Shown here piece by piece: positions 25,552 to 34,616 of a stretch of 64,000 nt of DNA. The translations under genes were made by a program, and so were the position numbers. This DNA comes from Bradyrhizobium sp. 170 (lineage in GTDB: Bacteria > Pseudomonadota > Alphaproteobacteria > Rhizobiales > Xanthobacteraceae): contig NZ_CP064703.1 in NCBI RefSeq assembly GCF_023101085.1, positions 2,790,001 through 2,854,000 of the forward strand, in the 5' to 3' direction. Position 1 is the stretch's first letter, and the number at the start of each line of letters is the position of its first letter. The notes beneath the pieces were generated by a model. The model was not told the origin of the DNA and searched no databases. It worked only from the letters and a program-made list of their open reading frames with translations.

Positions 25552-27135
25552 TTGCGGTATCTATTTGAAGAGTTTGTATTCGACGCCGAGCGGCGCGAGC
25601 TACATCGCGGGCCTGAGATCGTGCGTACAACGCCACAGGTGTTCGATCTGCTCGACTATTTGATCCGCAACAGAGTGCGCGTGGTCAGTAAGGACGATCT
25701 CGTCAATGCAATCTGGAAGGGGCGAATTATATCCGATGCGGCGCTGACCACTCGGTTGAACGCTGCCCGAAGCGTGATCGGCGATTCCGGCGAAGAACAG
25801 CGTCTTATCAAAACGCTGCCGCGAAAGGGTTATCGTTTCATCGGCACAGTCCGCGAGTCAGATCAGCCTTCGCGGGTCGAGGCGACTTCAGATGAGCAAG
25901 TGGATCATCCGTCCACACTCGCACTCGCGCTGCCCGACAGACCCTCAGTCGCCGTTCTACCATTTACCATTTTGAGCTCAGATCCAGATCAGGAGTATTT
26001 TGCTGACGGGGTGGTGGAGGAAATCATAACCGCATTGTCGCGCTTTAAGTCGCTGTTTGTGATCGCGCGGAATTCGAGCTTCGCGTACAAGGGCAAGGCA
26101 GTAGACATTAAGCAGGTGGGGCGCGAACTTGGCGTACGCTACGTGTTGGAAGGAAGCGTTCGCAGAGCGGCTGATCGGGTGCGGATTGCGGGACAGCTCG
26201 TTGAGGCCGCCACTGGAGCACAGCTTTGGGCGAACCGGTTTGATGGCGCGCTTGGCGATATCTTCGATCTGCAAGAGCAGGTCACCGAGAGCGTTGTCGG
26301 TGCGATGGCGCCTGCGGTGGAAAGAGCAGAGATCGAGCGTGCGAAACGCAAGCCGACCGCAAGTCTAGACGCTTACACTCTCTATTTGCGCGGTTTGGCC
26401 GCGCTTTATCTGTTTACTAGCCGGCAGGCGAATGACGAGGCGTTGCAGCTCTTCAGCAATGCGATAGAACTCGACCCGGAGTTTGCCTCCGCCTACGGTC
26501 GCGCTGCCTCTTGCTACGTAAATGCAAAGACGAACGGTTGGAGTGCAAACACATCGGATGAAATCGACGAGGTGACGAGGCTCGCTCAGCGAGCGCTTGA
26601 CCTGGGCAAAGATGACGCAGTCGCACTCTGTCGCAGCGGATGGGCGTTAGCCTTTGTTGTTCGCGATCTCGAGAGAGGTGCGGCGTTGATTGATCGCGCG
26701 CTTATGTTCAATGCCAATTTGGCTGAGGCGTGGGCTTACGGAGGATATGTAAAATTATGGCTCGGGGAGCCAGAGCTGGCGGTCGAGCGGTTCGCCCATG
26801 CTATGCGTCTAAGCCCACTCGATCCGCGGACTAGCATGATGCGAGCCGGGACGGCGTATGCCCATTTTTTCCAGGGCCGCTATGACCAGGCGGCATCGTG
26901 GGGAGCGATGGCCTTGCAAGATAATCCAGACTATCAAGCTGGGTTGCGTATCAATGCCGCAAGCAATGCGATGGCAAACCGATCGGAGGAGGCGCACAAG
27001 GCGTTGGCCCGGCTGCGAGAGCAAAATCCCAGTCTATGCGTTTCCAATCTCAAGGACGTGCTTGGCCCCTATCGGCGCCCCGAAGATCTTTCACGACTTG
27101 AGGAGGCGCTGCGGCGAGTCGGGCTGCCCGAATAG
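25552..27135 (+). CDS. Winged-helix (OmpR/PhoB-type) TolB-TPR regulator, copy 3
   Basis: 527 residues. Winged helix at about 5-100 (PQVFDLLDYLIRNRVRVVSK, AIWKGRIISDAALTTRLNAA, LPRKGYRFIG), TolB-like segment (SVAVLPFTILSSDPDQEYFA, RYVLEGSVRRAADRVRIAGQ), then TPR-type repeats ending RRVGLPE. The start chosen is TTG 25552 with GGGGGAA upstream; the alternative at 25465 begins inside the operator. In its TolB/TPR part it is nearer to the cyclase protein at 4654 (ARNSSF.YKGKA motif, GLPE end) than to copies 1 and 2. There is no receiver domain, so control is probably by a ligand or partner at the TPRs. Confidence 0.87.
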   Translation: MRYLFEEFVFDAERRELHRGPEIVRTTPQVFDLLDYLIRNRVRVVSKDDLVNAIWKGRIISDAALTTRLNAARSVIGDSGEEQRLIKTLPRKGYRFIGTVRESDQPSRVEATSDEQVDHPSTLALALPDRPSVAVLPFTILSSDPDQEYFADGVVEEIITALSRFKSLFVIARNSSFAYKGKAVDIKQVGRELGVRYVLEGSVRRAADRVRIAGQLVEAATGAQLWANRFDGALGDIFDLQEQVTESVVGAMAPAVERAEIERAKRKPTASLDAYTLYLRGLAALYLFTSRQANDEALQLFSNAIELDPEFASAYGRAASCYVNAKTNGWSANTSDEIDEVTRLAQRALDLGKDDAVALCRSGWALAFVVRDLERGAALIDRALMFNANLAEAWAYGGYVKLWLGEPELAVERFAHAMRLSPLDPRTSMMRAGTAYAHFFQGRYDQAASWGAMALQDNPDYQAGLRINAASNAMANRSEEAHKALARLREQNPSLCVSNLKDVLGPYRRPEDLSRLEEALRRVGLPE

Positions 27136-27175
27136 CGTGGTCGTCAGGGCGGAGTGCGACTTCCGCTCCTGACCC

Positions 27176-28138
27176 CTAACCGGACCTTCGAATTGTGCCA
27201 CTCTTTCCGGGATCGGTGTGAAGATTCCGTGCGGCCCGACGCACCAGGCTCACGAAGTTGCGCACCACCGGCGATGGTTCACCGCGGCGCGATGCGAGGT
27301 TCAAGACGGCTTTCGGTTGAGAGGTACCCTTGAGGTGCCGGTACGCGATGCCGTCCATCGTCATTCGCTGCATGCAAGCCGGCACCAGCGAAATGCCGAG
27401 CCCGACGGCGACGAGGCTCAGCGCCGATGTGATGCGGGGCGCTTCCTGGCCGAGGCGAGGGCTGAACCCTGCCTTGAGGCATGCCGCCATCGTCGCCTCA
27501 TAAAACGCGGGTCCGAGCTGGCGCGCGTAGACGATAAATGTTTCGCCGGCAAGGTCCTTCAATGAGAGGGCCCCGCCGCCGCGATCGCGCCGCGCCAACG
27601 CGTGATCGCTCGGCAACGCGACCACCATCGGTTCTACCAGCAATGGATTGACGACAAGGCTCTGCGGTTCGGCAAGGGGCGCGCGCATAAAAGCAACGTC
27701 CATCTGGTCATTGCGCAGGCGTTCGAGCGCCTCCTTCCTGAGACACTCGTCCAGCGTTAGCGACACCAGCGGGAAGGCTGCGCGAAACGCCCGGATGACG
27801 AATGGCACGAAGGGATGAAACGGAGCGGTCGGCATGACGCCCACGCAGAGGCGACCTTGCTCGCCCCGCGCGGCACTGCGTGTGGCTTCGAACGCGCCGT
27901 CGTATTGCGCGAGTGTCGCGCGCGCACGATCGAGGAAAACCCTCCCCGCTTCGGTCAGCTCGACCCCTCGCGCCTTGCGGCGAAAGAGCTGGACATCGAG
28001 TTCGGTTTCGATCGCCTTGATCCGCTGGCTAAGCGGCGGCTGTTGCATGCCGAGCCGCTCCGCGGCCCGCGTGATGTGTCCTTCTTCGGCGACGGCGACG
28101 AAGTGCCGGAGATGTCGCAGCTCCATTGCCATATCCAT
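27176..28138 (-). CDS. LysR-family transcriptional regulator (divergent from tctC)
   Basis: About 320 residues. N-terminal helix-turn-helix MELRHLRHFVAVAEEGHITR, then AAERLGMQQPPLSQRIKAIE; C-terminal substrate-binding domain (GRLCVGVMPTAPFHPFVPFV, VNPLLVEPMVVALPSDHALA, GLGISLVPACMQRM). Three clustered ATGs (28138, 28132, 28126) precede MELRHL; none has a strong ribosome site, so the exact start is open. A much longer frame extends upstream but lies over the divergent gene. It is divergent from a Bug-type binding protein, so it probably controls that gene in response to a small carboxylate-like ligand (inference). Confidence 0.87.
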   Translation of the reverse strand: MDMAMELRHLRHFVAVAEEGHITRAAERLGMQQPPLSQRIKAIETELDVQLFRRKARGVELTEAGRVFLDRARATLAQYDGAFEATRSAARGEQGRLCVGVMPTAPFHPFVPFVIRAFRAAFPLVSLTLDECLRKEALERLRNDQMDVAFMRAPLAEPQSLVVNPLLVEPMVVALPSDHALARRDRGGGALSLKDLAGETFIVYARQLGPAFYEATMAACLKAGFSPRLGQEAPRITSALSLVAVGLGISLVPACMQRMTMDGIAYRHLKGTSQPKAVLNLASRRGEPSPVVRNFVSLVRRAARNLHTDPGKSGTIRRSG

Positions 28139-28222
28139 TTCGATATGAATTTTGCCTGATCCATATAATACCTCGGCTATCTCGCAAATGATATACCGGC
28201 CTTGTTCGATAAGGAGATGGTC

Positions 28223-29203
28223 ATGACGCTGTTGCGCCGGCAATTTCTGCATCTGGCGGCGGGCTCGCTTGTTGCGCCAGCGCTGTCGTCCTTCGCGCTT
28301 GCGCAGACCTACCCGGCGCGGCCAGTGCGCGTGCTGGTACCTTACGCGCCCGCCGGCCCGGCCGATATCTTGGCACGGCTCGCCGCGCAGAAGCTCTCCG
28401 ATCAGTTGGGAAAACAGTTCTACGTTGAGAACATCGGCGGCGCCGGCGGCAATATCGGCATGGGTCAGGGCGCCAGAGCGCCCGCTGACGGCTACACCGT
28501 GCTGGTCGTTCCGCCGAACATCGTCGTCAATCCGGCGATGTACGACACGGTGCCCTACGATCCCTACAAGGACTTCGACCCGGTCACGATTGCCGTCAGC
28601 GCGCCCACAGTGCTGTCGGTGCATCCGTCGCTGGCGGTCCAAACGGTCAAGGACCTTGTTACACTGATCAGGTCCGGCGACGCCAGGTACAGCTTCGCGT
28701 CGCCCGGCACCGGCACTCCGCCACATCTGATCGGCGAGCATTTCCGCCTATTGCTTGGGCTCGACCTCGTACATGTGCCGTTCAACAGCGCGGGCCAAGC
28801 CGTCGCCTCGACGCTCGCTGGGCACACGCCGATTGCATTCAGCTCGCTGCCCCCCGCCGTGCCGCAGATCAAGGACGGCAAGCTACGTGCGCTGGCCGTG
28901 ACCAGCAAGATGCGCTCGCCGACGCTTCCCGACGTGCCGAGCATGGTGGAAGCCGGCTATCCCGAGATCGAGGGCGAGGGATGGTTCGCCTTCATCGTTC
29001 CGGCCGGAACGCCAAGCGAGATCACCGCGCTCCTGAACCGCGAGATCGTCAAACTGATCGCGCTGCCCGACGTCAAGGAGAAAATGGCGGCGCTCGGGTT
29101 TACGGCGGTTGGCACGACGCCCGAGCAGGCGGCCGCGCTGTTCCGGACGGAGAGCGCCAAGTGGGCAAAGGTCATCCGCGAGACCGGCATCAAGGCCAAT
29201 TGA
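28223..29203 (+). CDS. Tripartite tricarboxylate transporter substrate-binding protein (Bug/TctC)
   Basis: 326 residues. The N-terminus LLRRQFLHLAAGSLVAPALS with a twin-arginine pair followed by FL suggests Tat export, cleaved near SFALAQ. Mature features of the Bug family: YPARPVRVLVPYAPAGPADI, VENIGGAGGNIGMG, GYTVLVVPPNIVVNPAMY, GTGTPPHLIGEHFR and the closing VKEKMAALGF. ATG 28223 has AAGGAG 6 nt upstream. No TctA/TctB membrane partners are next to it, which is usual for orphan Bug genes in Bradyrhizobium and Burkholderiales. Ligand unknown. Confidence 0.9.
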   Translation: MTLLRRQFLHLAAGSLVAPALSSFALAQTYPARPVRVLVPYAPAGPADILARLAAQKLSDQLGKQFYVENIGGAGGNIGMGQGARAPADGYTVLVVPPNIVVNPAMYDTVPYDPYKDFDPVTIAVSAPTVLSVHPSLAVQTVKDLVTLIRSGDARYSFASPGTGTPPHLIGEHFRLLLGLDLVHVPFNSAGQAVASTLAGHTPIAFSSLPPAVPQIKDGKLRALAVTSKMRSPTLPDVPSMVEAGYPEIEGEGWFAFIVPAGTPSEITALLNREIVKLIALPDVKEKMAALGFTAVGTTPEQAAALFRTESAKWAKVIRETGIKAN

Positions 29204-29363
29204 TGTTGCGCGCGGTCCGCGTCGAGTATCGACCGTTTGAAGTCAGCTTCTGACCGATCGCGGACGTCGACCTTCCTGACAATACCAGTGTGATTGATGC
29301 CTTGTCTCGCATCAAGGATCCGTTACGCTTTCAGTCAGTTCGCCGAGTTGAGGAGATTAGGTG

Positions 29364-30293
29364 ATGGGCACGCAGCAACAAGCCAAATTTCCACGAGTTG
29401 GCGTAATCGCAAACGGACGCCCAGACACCCTCTTCGAGGCCGTGCGGCAAAGTTTTGCCCAACACGGCTATGTCGAGGGCCGCGACATCCTCATCGAGGC
29501 GCGATTTGCCCACGGACATCTCGACCGCGTGCCCGAACTCGTCGCTGAATTGGTCGGTCTCAATGTCGATGTTATCGTTTCCCTGGGCGCCGTTGGGCCT
29601 GCAGCGGCTCAGAAAGCCAACACAAAGGTACCGATCGTGTTTGTGGCGGTGATCGATCCGGTTGCCGTCGGATTCGCCGCCACACTGGAGCGACCTGGTG
29701 GGAACATCACGGGGATCACTACCTTCGATCCGCAGCAGGCTACCAAACAGTTCGAATTACTCAGGCAGGTGTTTCCGAACCTCACCCGGTTGGCGATCTT
29801 GAGTGATGAGGATATTCCGCGCGTGGAGGGCGGGAACCCCTTGGAGAAAGCGAACGATACGGCGGCACGATCACTGGGCGTGCGGCCTCAATGGTTGAAG
29901 GTTAAAGGTCCCATTCCAGATCTCGAAGGAGCCTTCACGGCGATGAAGAACGAGCGCGCCCAGGCGCTGCTGGTGCTGGACGTGCCTGTACCCATCATTC
30001 ATCAGAAACGGATCGCCGAGCTGGCGGCCACGTATCGCCTTCCGACGATGTTTCTGGGAGGCCGGCGGATGTCGGAAGCCGGGGGCTTGATCGCCTACGG
30101 GACAGGCCTTCTCGATACGTTGCCGCGAATACCCGTGTATGTGGAAAAGATCTTAAAGGGCGCCAAACCGGGCGACTTGCCGATCGAGGTTCTCTCGCAG
30201 CATATACTGATATTCAATCTCAAGACGGCCCGGACAATTGGTGTGACGATTCCGCCAGAGCTGCTCAAACGGGCAGATCAAGTCATCGAGTGA
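29364..30293 (+). CDS. ABC_sub_bind-family solute-binding protein without signal peptide
   Basis: 309 residues. Family features: RVGVIANGRPDTLFEAVRQS, FAQHGYVEGRDILIEARFA, FVAVIDPVAVGFAATLERPG, GNITGITTFD and the C-terminal NLKTARTIGVTIPPELLKRA. The first residues (MGTQQQAKFPRVGV) contain no signal peptide, although the family is normally exported, so the leader was lost or the protein works inside the cell. GAGGAG lies 8 nt upstream of ATG 29364 (a GTG sits just before it). No permease or ATPase partner is nearby. A scrap of a second family member survives at 21393. Confidence 0.82.
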   Translation: MGTQQQAKFPRVGVIANGRPDTLFEAVRQSFAQHGYVEGRDILIEARFAHGHLDRVPELVAELVGLNVDVIVSLGAVGPAAAQKANTKVPIVFVAVIDPVAVGFAATLERPGGNITGITTFDPQQATKQFELLRQVFPNLTRLAILSDEDIPRVEGGNPLEKANDTAARSLGVRPQWLKVKGPIPDLEGAFTAMKNERAQALLVLDVPVPIIHQKRIAELAATYRLPTMFLGGRRMSEAGGLIAYGTGLLDTLPRIPVYVEKILKGAKPGDLPIEVLSQHILIFNLKTARTIGVTIPPELLKRADQVIE

Positions 30294-30367
30294 ACCAGGC
30301 TGTCGGGCTGCGAAATACAGCGCGACTTACCTTCGCATTCGCTCAGTCGGCGCGTTGGTCCGGTAAT

Positions 30368-30475
30368 GGCACCTTTGAGACATGCCCGCCTATCCTGAGA
30401 ATGTCCGTTCACCGGGGTAGACCGGAAGTCGCCGTGGTCCGGTCAAATCGACGCGAATGACCCAACCCGGACATC
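30368..30475. repeat. Dispersed intergenic repeat, copy 7
   Basis: CACCTTTGAGACATGCCCGC, CTATCCTGAGAATGTCCGTT, CACCGGGGTAGACCGGAAGT, CGCCGTGGTCCGGTCAAATC and GACGCGAATGACCCAACCCG. It is nearest to copy 1 (4525). The rest of the gap 30294-30674 shows no gene. Confidence 0.8.
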
Positions 30476-30674
30476 GGTCGCGCCCAACGGCACTGTGCCG
30501 TAAGCCGCTTCCCGCCCCTTCCAGAGTACAAAATTGAGCCGAAGCGCACTCGCGGGGGGCCTTTCGGTCCCATTTTGCCAACGTCTTTACGCGGAATGTG
30601 TTGATGCGGGTCGAGCTGACCTATATTTCGTGATAAGAAGGCGATGACCACTTTTGCATGGGGTCCGCTGACCA

Positions 30675-31998
30675 ATGAGCGATTTTGTATTGCGTGAAAC
30701 GCGGTACGCGGTTAGCGGTGACATCAATATCGCGTATCAAACCATGGGCGATGGACCTGTCGATCTCATCTTGATCCCGGGCGTGGTGTCGCATGTCGAG
30801 TTCTTGCATGAGATCCCGGGATATACAGCCTTTTTGCGCCACCTTTCGACGTTTGCCCGCGTCGTCACCTTCGACAAATGAGGCCAGGGGTTATCCGACA
30901 GAATATCCGGCGCTCCGTCGCTCGAACAGCGAATGGATGACGTTCGCGCCATCATGGACGACATTGGTTCGCATCACGCTGCACTCATGGGAATTTCCGA
31001 AGGTGCTGCGATGAGCGCACTGTTTGCCGCCACGTATCCGGAGCGCGTATCCCAGCTCATTCTTTATGGCGGCTTTGCGCGCGGTGCTGACCTTTGGGGT
31101 TCAGATAGTTCGATGGAAAAAGTGTTGCGGCGTATAAAGCATTGGGGCAACGGCGGCCTGATCAAAGGCGTCATGCCAAGCCGGGCAGAGAACCAGGACG
31201 CGGTCAACCAGTTCGCCAAATTTGAACGTCTCTCGGCCAGCCCCGGAGCTTACAAAGCGATCGTGTTGTTGAACTTGCTGATCGATGTCAGGGCAATCCT
31301 GCCGACCGTGCGCGTTCCGACACTTGTGCTTCACCGTCGAACCGATGCTCTGGTTTCCGTCGAGTGGGGACGCGATTTTGCAGCGCAAATCCCTGGCGCC
31401 AAATTTATTGAGTATCCCGGCAGTGACCACGCCTACTTTTCCGGCGATGTGGAGGCAATGCTTGGTGACATCGAGGAGTTTATCACTGGACATCGTGAGA
31501 TTTCATCGATCGATCTTGACCGCGTCCTTGCCACGGTTCTGTTTACAGATATCGTCGATTCGACGCGCAGCGCCGCCGAGATGGGGGACCAGACATGGCG
31601 TCGATTGCTGGATAGTCACGATGAATTGGCGAAGCAGATGGTCGAAAAGCATCGCGGCACTTTGATCAAGAGCACTGGCGTGGTATTCTCGCAACATTCG
31701 ACGGACCGGTCGCGCTGTTCGATGCGCGCTTGCCTTCGAGACGGCTTCAAAACAAATCGGTTTGCCGCTGCGCGCGGGCCTTCACACTGGTGAGATCGAA
31801 ATCAGAGGCCGAGATATTGGCGGCATCGCCGTGCATGCCGCGGCTCGCGTCATGGCGCAATCCAACGCTGACGAGGTGCTTGTCTCGAGAGTCGTGACCG
31901 ATCTTGTGGCCGGAGCAGGTTTGAAATTCTCGGATCGCGGATCGCACGAGCTTAAGGGCCTTCCGGGCCGATGGGATCTCTTTGCTGCGAGCTTGTAG
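30675..31998 (+). pseudogene. Alpha/beta-hydrolase - adenylate cyclase fusion, broken
   Basis: The N-terminal half is an alpha/beta hydrolase (VSGDINIAYQTMGDGPVDLI, nucleophile elbow MGISEGAAMSALFA with Ser, catalytic-type GSDHAYF), followed by a class III cyclase (VLFTDIVDSTRSAAEMGDQT, RAGLHTGEIEIRGRDIGGIA). An in-frame TGA at 30879 replaces the expected CGA of FDK(R)GQGLS, a one-base change. Between about 31678 and 31755 at least two frame changes occur before RAGLHTGEIE resumes and the protein ends KGLPGRWDLFAASL. This fusion type is common in Bradyrhizobium. The gene is inactive unless the stop is read through. Confidence 0.85.
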
Positions 31999-32022
31999 AT
32001 TCGGCTATGTCTGCTTGTGGCA

Positions 32023-32240
32023 GATTGTGTTGAAAAACTCAAAAATCGCGGGGCTCCGAAAATCTCGCAAATGTAGCGCATTGGCGATTTCAGGCGCTGC
32101 AAGGCTCTGTAGAATCGATACGAGAACCAGTGATCGTTTTGCGGTAATGAACGTGGTCCCTCAACTCGCCGCGAGAGACACGCATCAGCGGTCCTGAGAA
32201 TTTTCAGGCATCAGCGAAAAAGGACTTTTTCAACACAATC
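32023..32240. mobile_element. Small inverted-repeat element (MITE-like), 218 bp
   Basis: Left end GATTGTGTTGAAAAACTC (32023-32040) and right end GACTTTTTCAACACAATC (32223-32240) are inverted repeats of 18 bp with one mismatch. There is no ORF of note inside. The ends recall IS5-type termini. It lies between the cyclase pseudogene and traG; the rest of the gap to 32612 holds nothing that I recognise. Confidence 0.6.
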
Positions 32241-32612
32241 GGCACGAAGCGGACATTCCAACACTCTGTTGGACTGTCCGCTACTGGAAGTGAAGCCGAC
32301 ATCAGCTCTTCGATTATCGGCGAGCTTTGCTTCAGGCCGCCAGTCTGTTGGAGTTGCCCGATCAACTTGCCGACCGCAAGGAAGCTAAGCGCTGCGTCCC
32401 AGGCCACCGGCAGGCGACAGGGGGACAATTATCTCGTCCGATGCCATGACTAAGTCCGCTTTCACACTTTTCGCGATACGTGCGGGCTGCGATTTAATTT
32501 CTACGACGCTCGGCGACTGACGCACCAATCTGCTCGCCTGGATATCCGAAAATACTCGCAGCCTGCAAGATAGCTTGTCTGCGGATTGCGGAGTCGCTCG
32601 ATATTCTATGCC

Positions 32613-34607
32613 ATGTCCGCAACCAGAATACTTTGGGGCCAGATCGCCTGCGTCTTGACCGTCGTGCTCATCACGATGTGGGCCGCGACGCAATGGACGG
32701 CATGGCGTCTCGGCTATCAGCCGCAACTCGGACACCCCTGGTTTGAGCTCGCACCGGGCGTTCCCATCTATCTGCCTCCGGCCTTCTTCTGGTGGTGGTA
32801 TGCCTACGATGCCTACGCACCTGAAGTGTTCGTTGAAGGGGCTTGCGTCGCTGCATCCGGCGGGATCATCTCAATTATAGTCGCTTTCGCGATGTCGGTG
32901 TGGCGGGCTCGGGAGGCGGAGACGGCGGCCACGTACGGGTCTGCACGTTGGGCCAACCAGCTTGAGATTCGAAGTGCCGGCCTTGCCGGGGCAGACGGCG
33001 TAATCCTCGGGCGGTTCGAGGGACTTTATTTGCGGCACGATGGACCTGAGCATGTACTATGCTTCGCCCCCACCAGATCCGGAAAGGGTGTGGGACTTGT
33101 TATCCCGACGCTTCTAACCTGGCCGGGAAGTTGCATCGTCCATGACATTAAGGGTGAAAACTGGACCCTGACGTCAGGCTTTCGTGCCCGACACGGCCGG
33201 GTGCTGTTGTTTGATCCAACCAACTCGGCGAGTGCAGCCTACAACCCGCTCCTGGAAGTGAGGCGAGGGGAGTGGGAAGTTCGTGACGTGCAGAATGTGG
33301 CCGACGTGTTGGTCGATCCCGAAGGCTCGCTGGAACGGCGCAATCACTGGGAGAAGACCAGCCACGCGCTGCTGGTCGGAGCCATCCTTCACGTTCTCTA
33401 TGCGGAGCAGGACAAGACGCTCGCCGGTGTTGCGAGCTTCCTGTCCGATCCGAAACGGCCAATCGAAACCACGCTCCGCGCGATGATGACCACGCGGCAT
33501 CTCGGTGAGGCCGGGACCCATCCAGTGATCGCGTCCGCAGCGAGAGAGCTATTGAACAAGAGCGAGAACGAACGGTCCGGCGTGCTTTCGACCGCGATGT
33601 CTTTCCTCGGCCTCTACCGCGACCCTGTTGTTGCTGAGGTGACGCGCCGCTGTGATTGGTGCATCCGCGATCTCGTTGAAGACGATCGGCCGACGACGCT
33701 CTATCTCGTTGTACCTCCATCCGACATCAGCCGCACCAAGCCGCTGGTGCGGTTGATACTCAACCAGATCGGTCGCCGTCTCACCGAGGAACTCCAGGCC
33801 AAGGGCCGCCGGCATCGATTGCTGCTCATGCTCGACGAATTTCCGGCGCTGGGAAGGCTTGATTTCTTTGAGTCGGCGCTCGCCTTCATGGCGGGCTATG
33901 GGCTCAAGAGTTTCCTTATTGCGCAGTCGCTCAATCAGATCGAAAGAGCATACGGGCCGAATAACGCGATCCTCGATAATTGTCATGTGCGCGTTTCCTT
34001 TGCGACCAATGACGAGCGTACGGCCAGGCGGGTTTCGGATGCGCTTGGGACTGCCACCGAGTTACGCGCCATGAAGAACTATGCCGGTCACAGGCTTAGT
34101 CCGTGGCTCGGTCATCTCATGGTTTCGCGACAGGAGACCGCGAGGCCATTGCTGACGCCCGGCGAGGTGATGCAGCTTCCGCCCGAGGACGAGCTGGTTC
34201 TGGTTTCCGGCGTGCCACCGATCCGCGCCAAGAAGGCGAGGTATTTTGAGGATCCACGTTTGACCGAGCGCGTGCTACCACCGCCAAACTCAAGCTCCCT
34301 CGACCGCGACGGTAGGGCCGCGACAGACGATTGGAGCCGGCAGCCAGCTCCGCAGAATTCAAATGTTGCCGAGCCGGTGAGCTTGTCGGGTGCTCGGCAA
34401 TCTACCGCAAATTCCGGCATTCGCCGCGAGCCGGAGCTTTCCGAGCATGAAAATATCGCGCCAGAGGCCTTGAAGCCTCTACCGGAGTTCGACTTCACGG
34501 AAGATGAGGGCGACAGTGACGCCATACGGGCGCGTGTGCTGCGCATGAACGTTCCCGGTCTGGCGCGTCAGGCCGCGATGGATCCAGGCGACGGCCTCGA
34601 CCTCTAG
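32613..34607 (+). CDS. traG: Type IV coupling protein TraG (VirD4-like)
   Basis: 664 residues. It brings the relaxase-DNA complex to the trb channel and powers transfer at the inner membrane. Two or three N-terminal membrane segments (ILWGQIACVLTVVLITMWAA; GIISIIVAFAMSV) precede the cytoplasmic ATPase: Walker A FAPTRSGKGVGLVIPTLLTW (about residues 150-160), VHDIKGENW, and Walker B LLLMLDEFPALGRLDFFESA. A proline/serine-rich tail (about 545-620) follows. ATG 32613 was chosen over an upstream frame start at 32586. It is the first gene of the operon traG-RHH-trbB..., but its usual upstream neighbour, the relaxase, lies 30 kb away. Confidence 0.93.
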   Translation: MSATRILWGQIACVLTVVLITMWAATQWTAWRLGYQPQLGHPWFELAPGVPIYLPPAFFWWWYAYDAYAPEVFVEGACVAASGGIISIIVAFAMSVWRAREAETAATYGSARWANQLEIRSAGLAGADGVILGRFEGLYLRHDGPEHVLCFAPTRSGKGVGLVIPTLLTWPGSCIVHDIKGENWTLTSGFRARHGRVLLFDPTNSASAAYNPLLEVRRGEWEVRDVQNVADVLVDPEGSLERRNHWEKTSHALLVGAILHVLYAEQDKTLAGVASFLSDPKRPIETTLRAMMTTRHLGEAGTHPVIASAARELLNKSENERSGVLSTAMSFLGLYRDPVVAEVTRRCDWCIRDLVEDDRPTTLYLVVPPSDISRTKPLVRLILNQIGRRLTEELQAKGRRHRLLLMLDEFPALGRLDFFESALAFMAGYGLKSFLIAQSLNQIERAYGPNNAILDNCHVRVSFATNDERTARRVSDALGTATELRAMKNYAGHRLSPWLGHLMVSRQETARPLLTPGEVMQLPPEDELVLVSGVPPIRAKKARYFEDPRLTERVLPPPNSSSLDRDGRAATDDWSRQPAPQNSNVAEPVSLSGARQSTANSGIRREPELSEHENIAPEALKPLPEFDFTEDEGDSDAIRARVLRMNVPGLARQAAMDPGDGLDL

Positions 34608-34616
34608 GATGAGATA

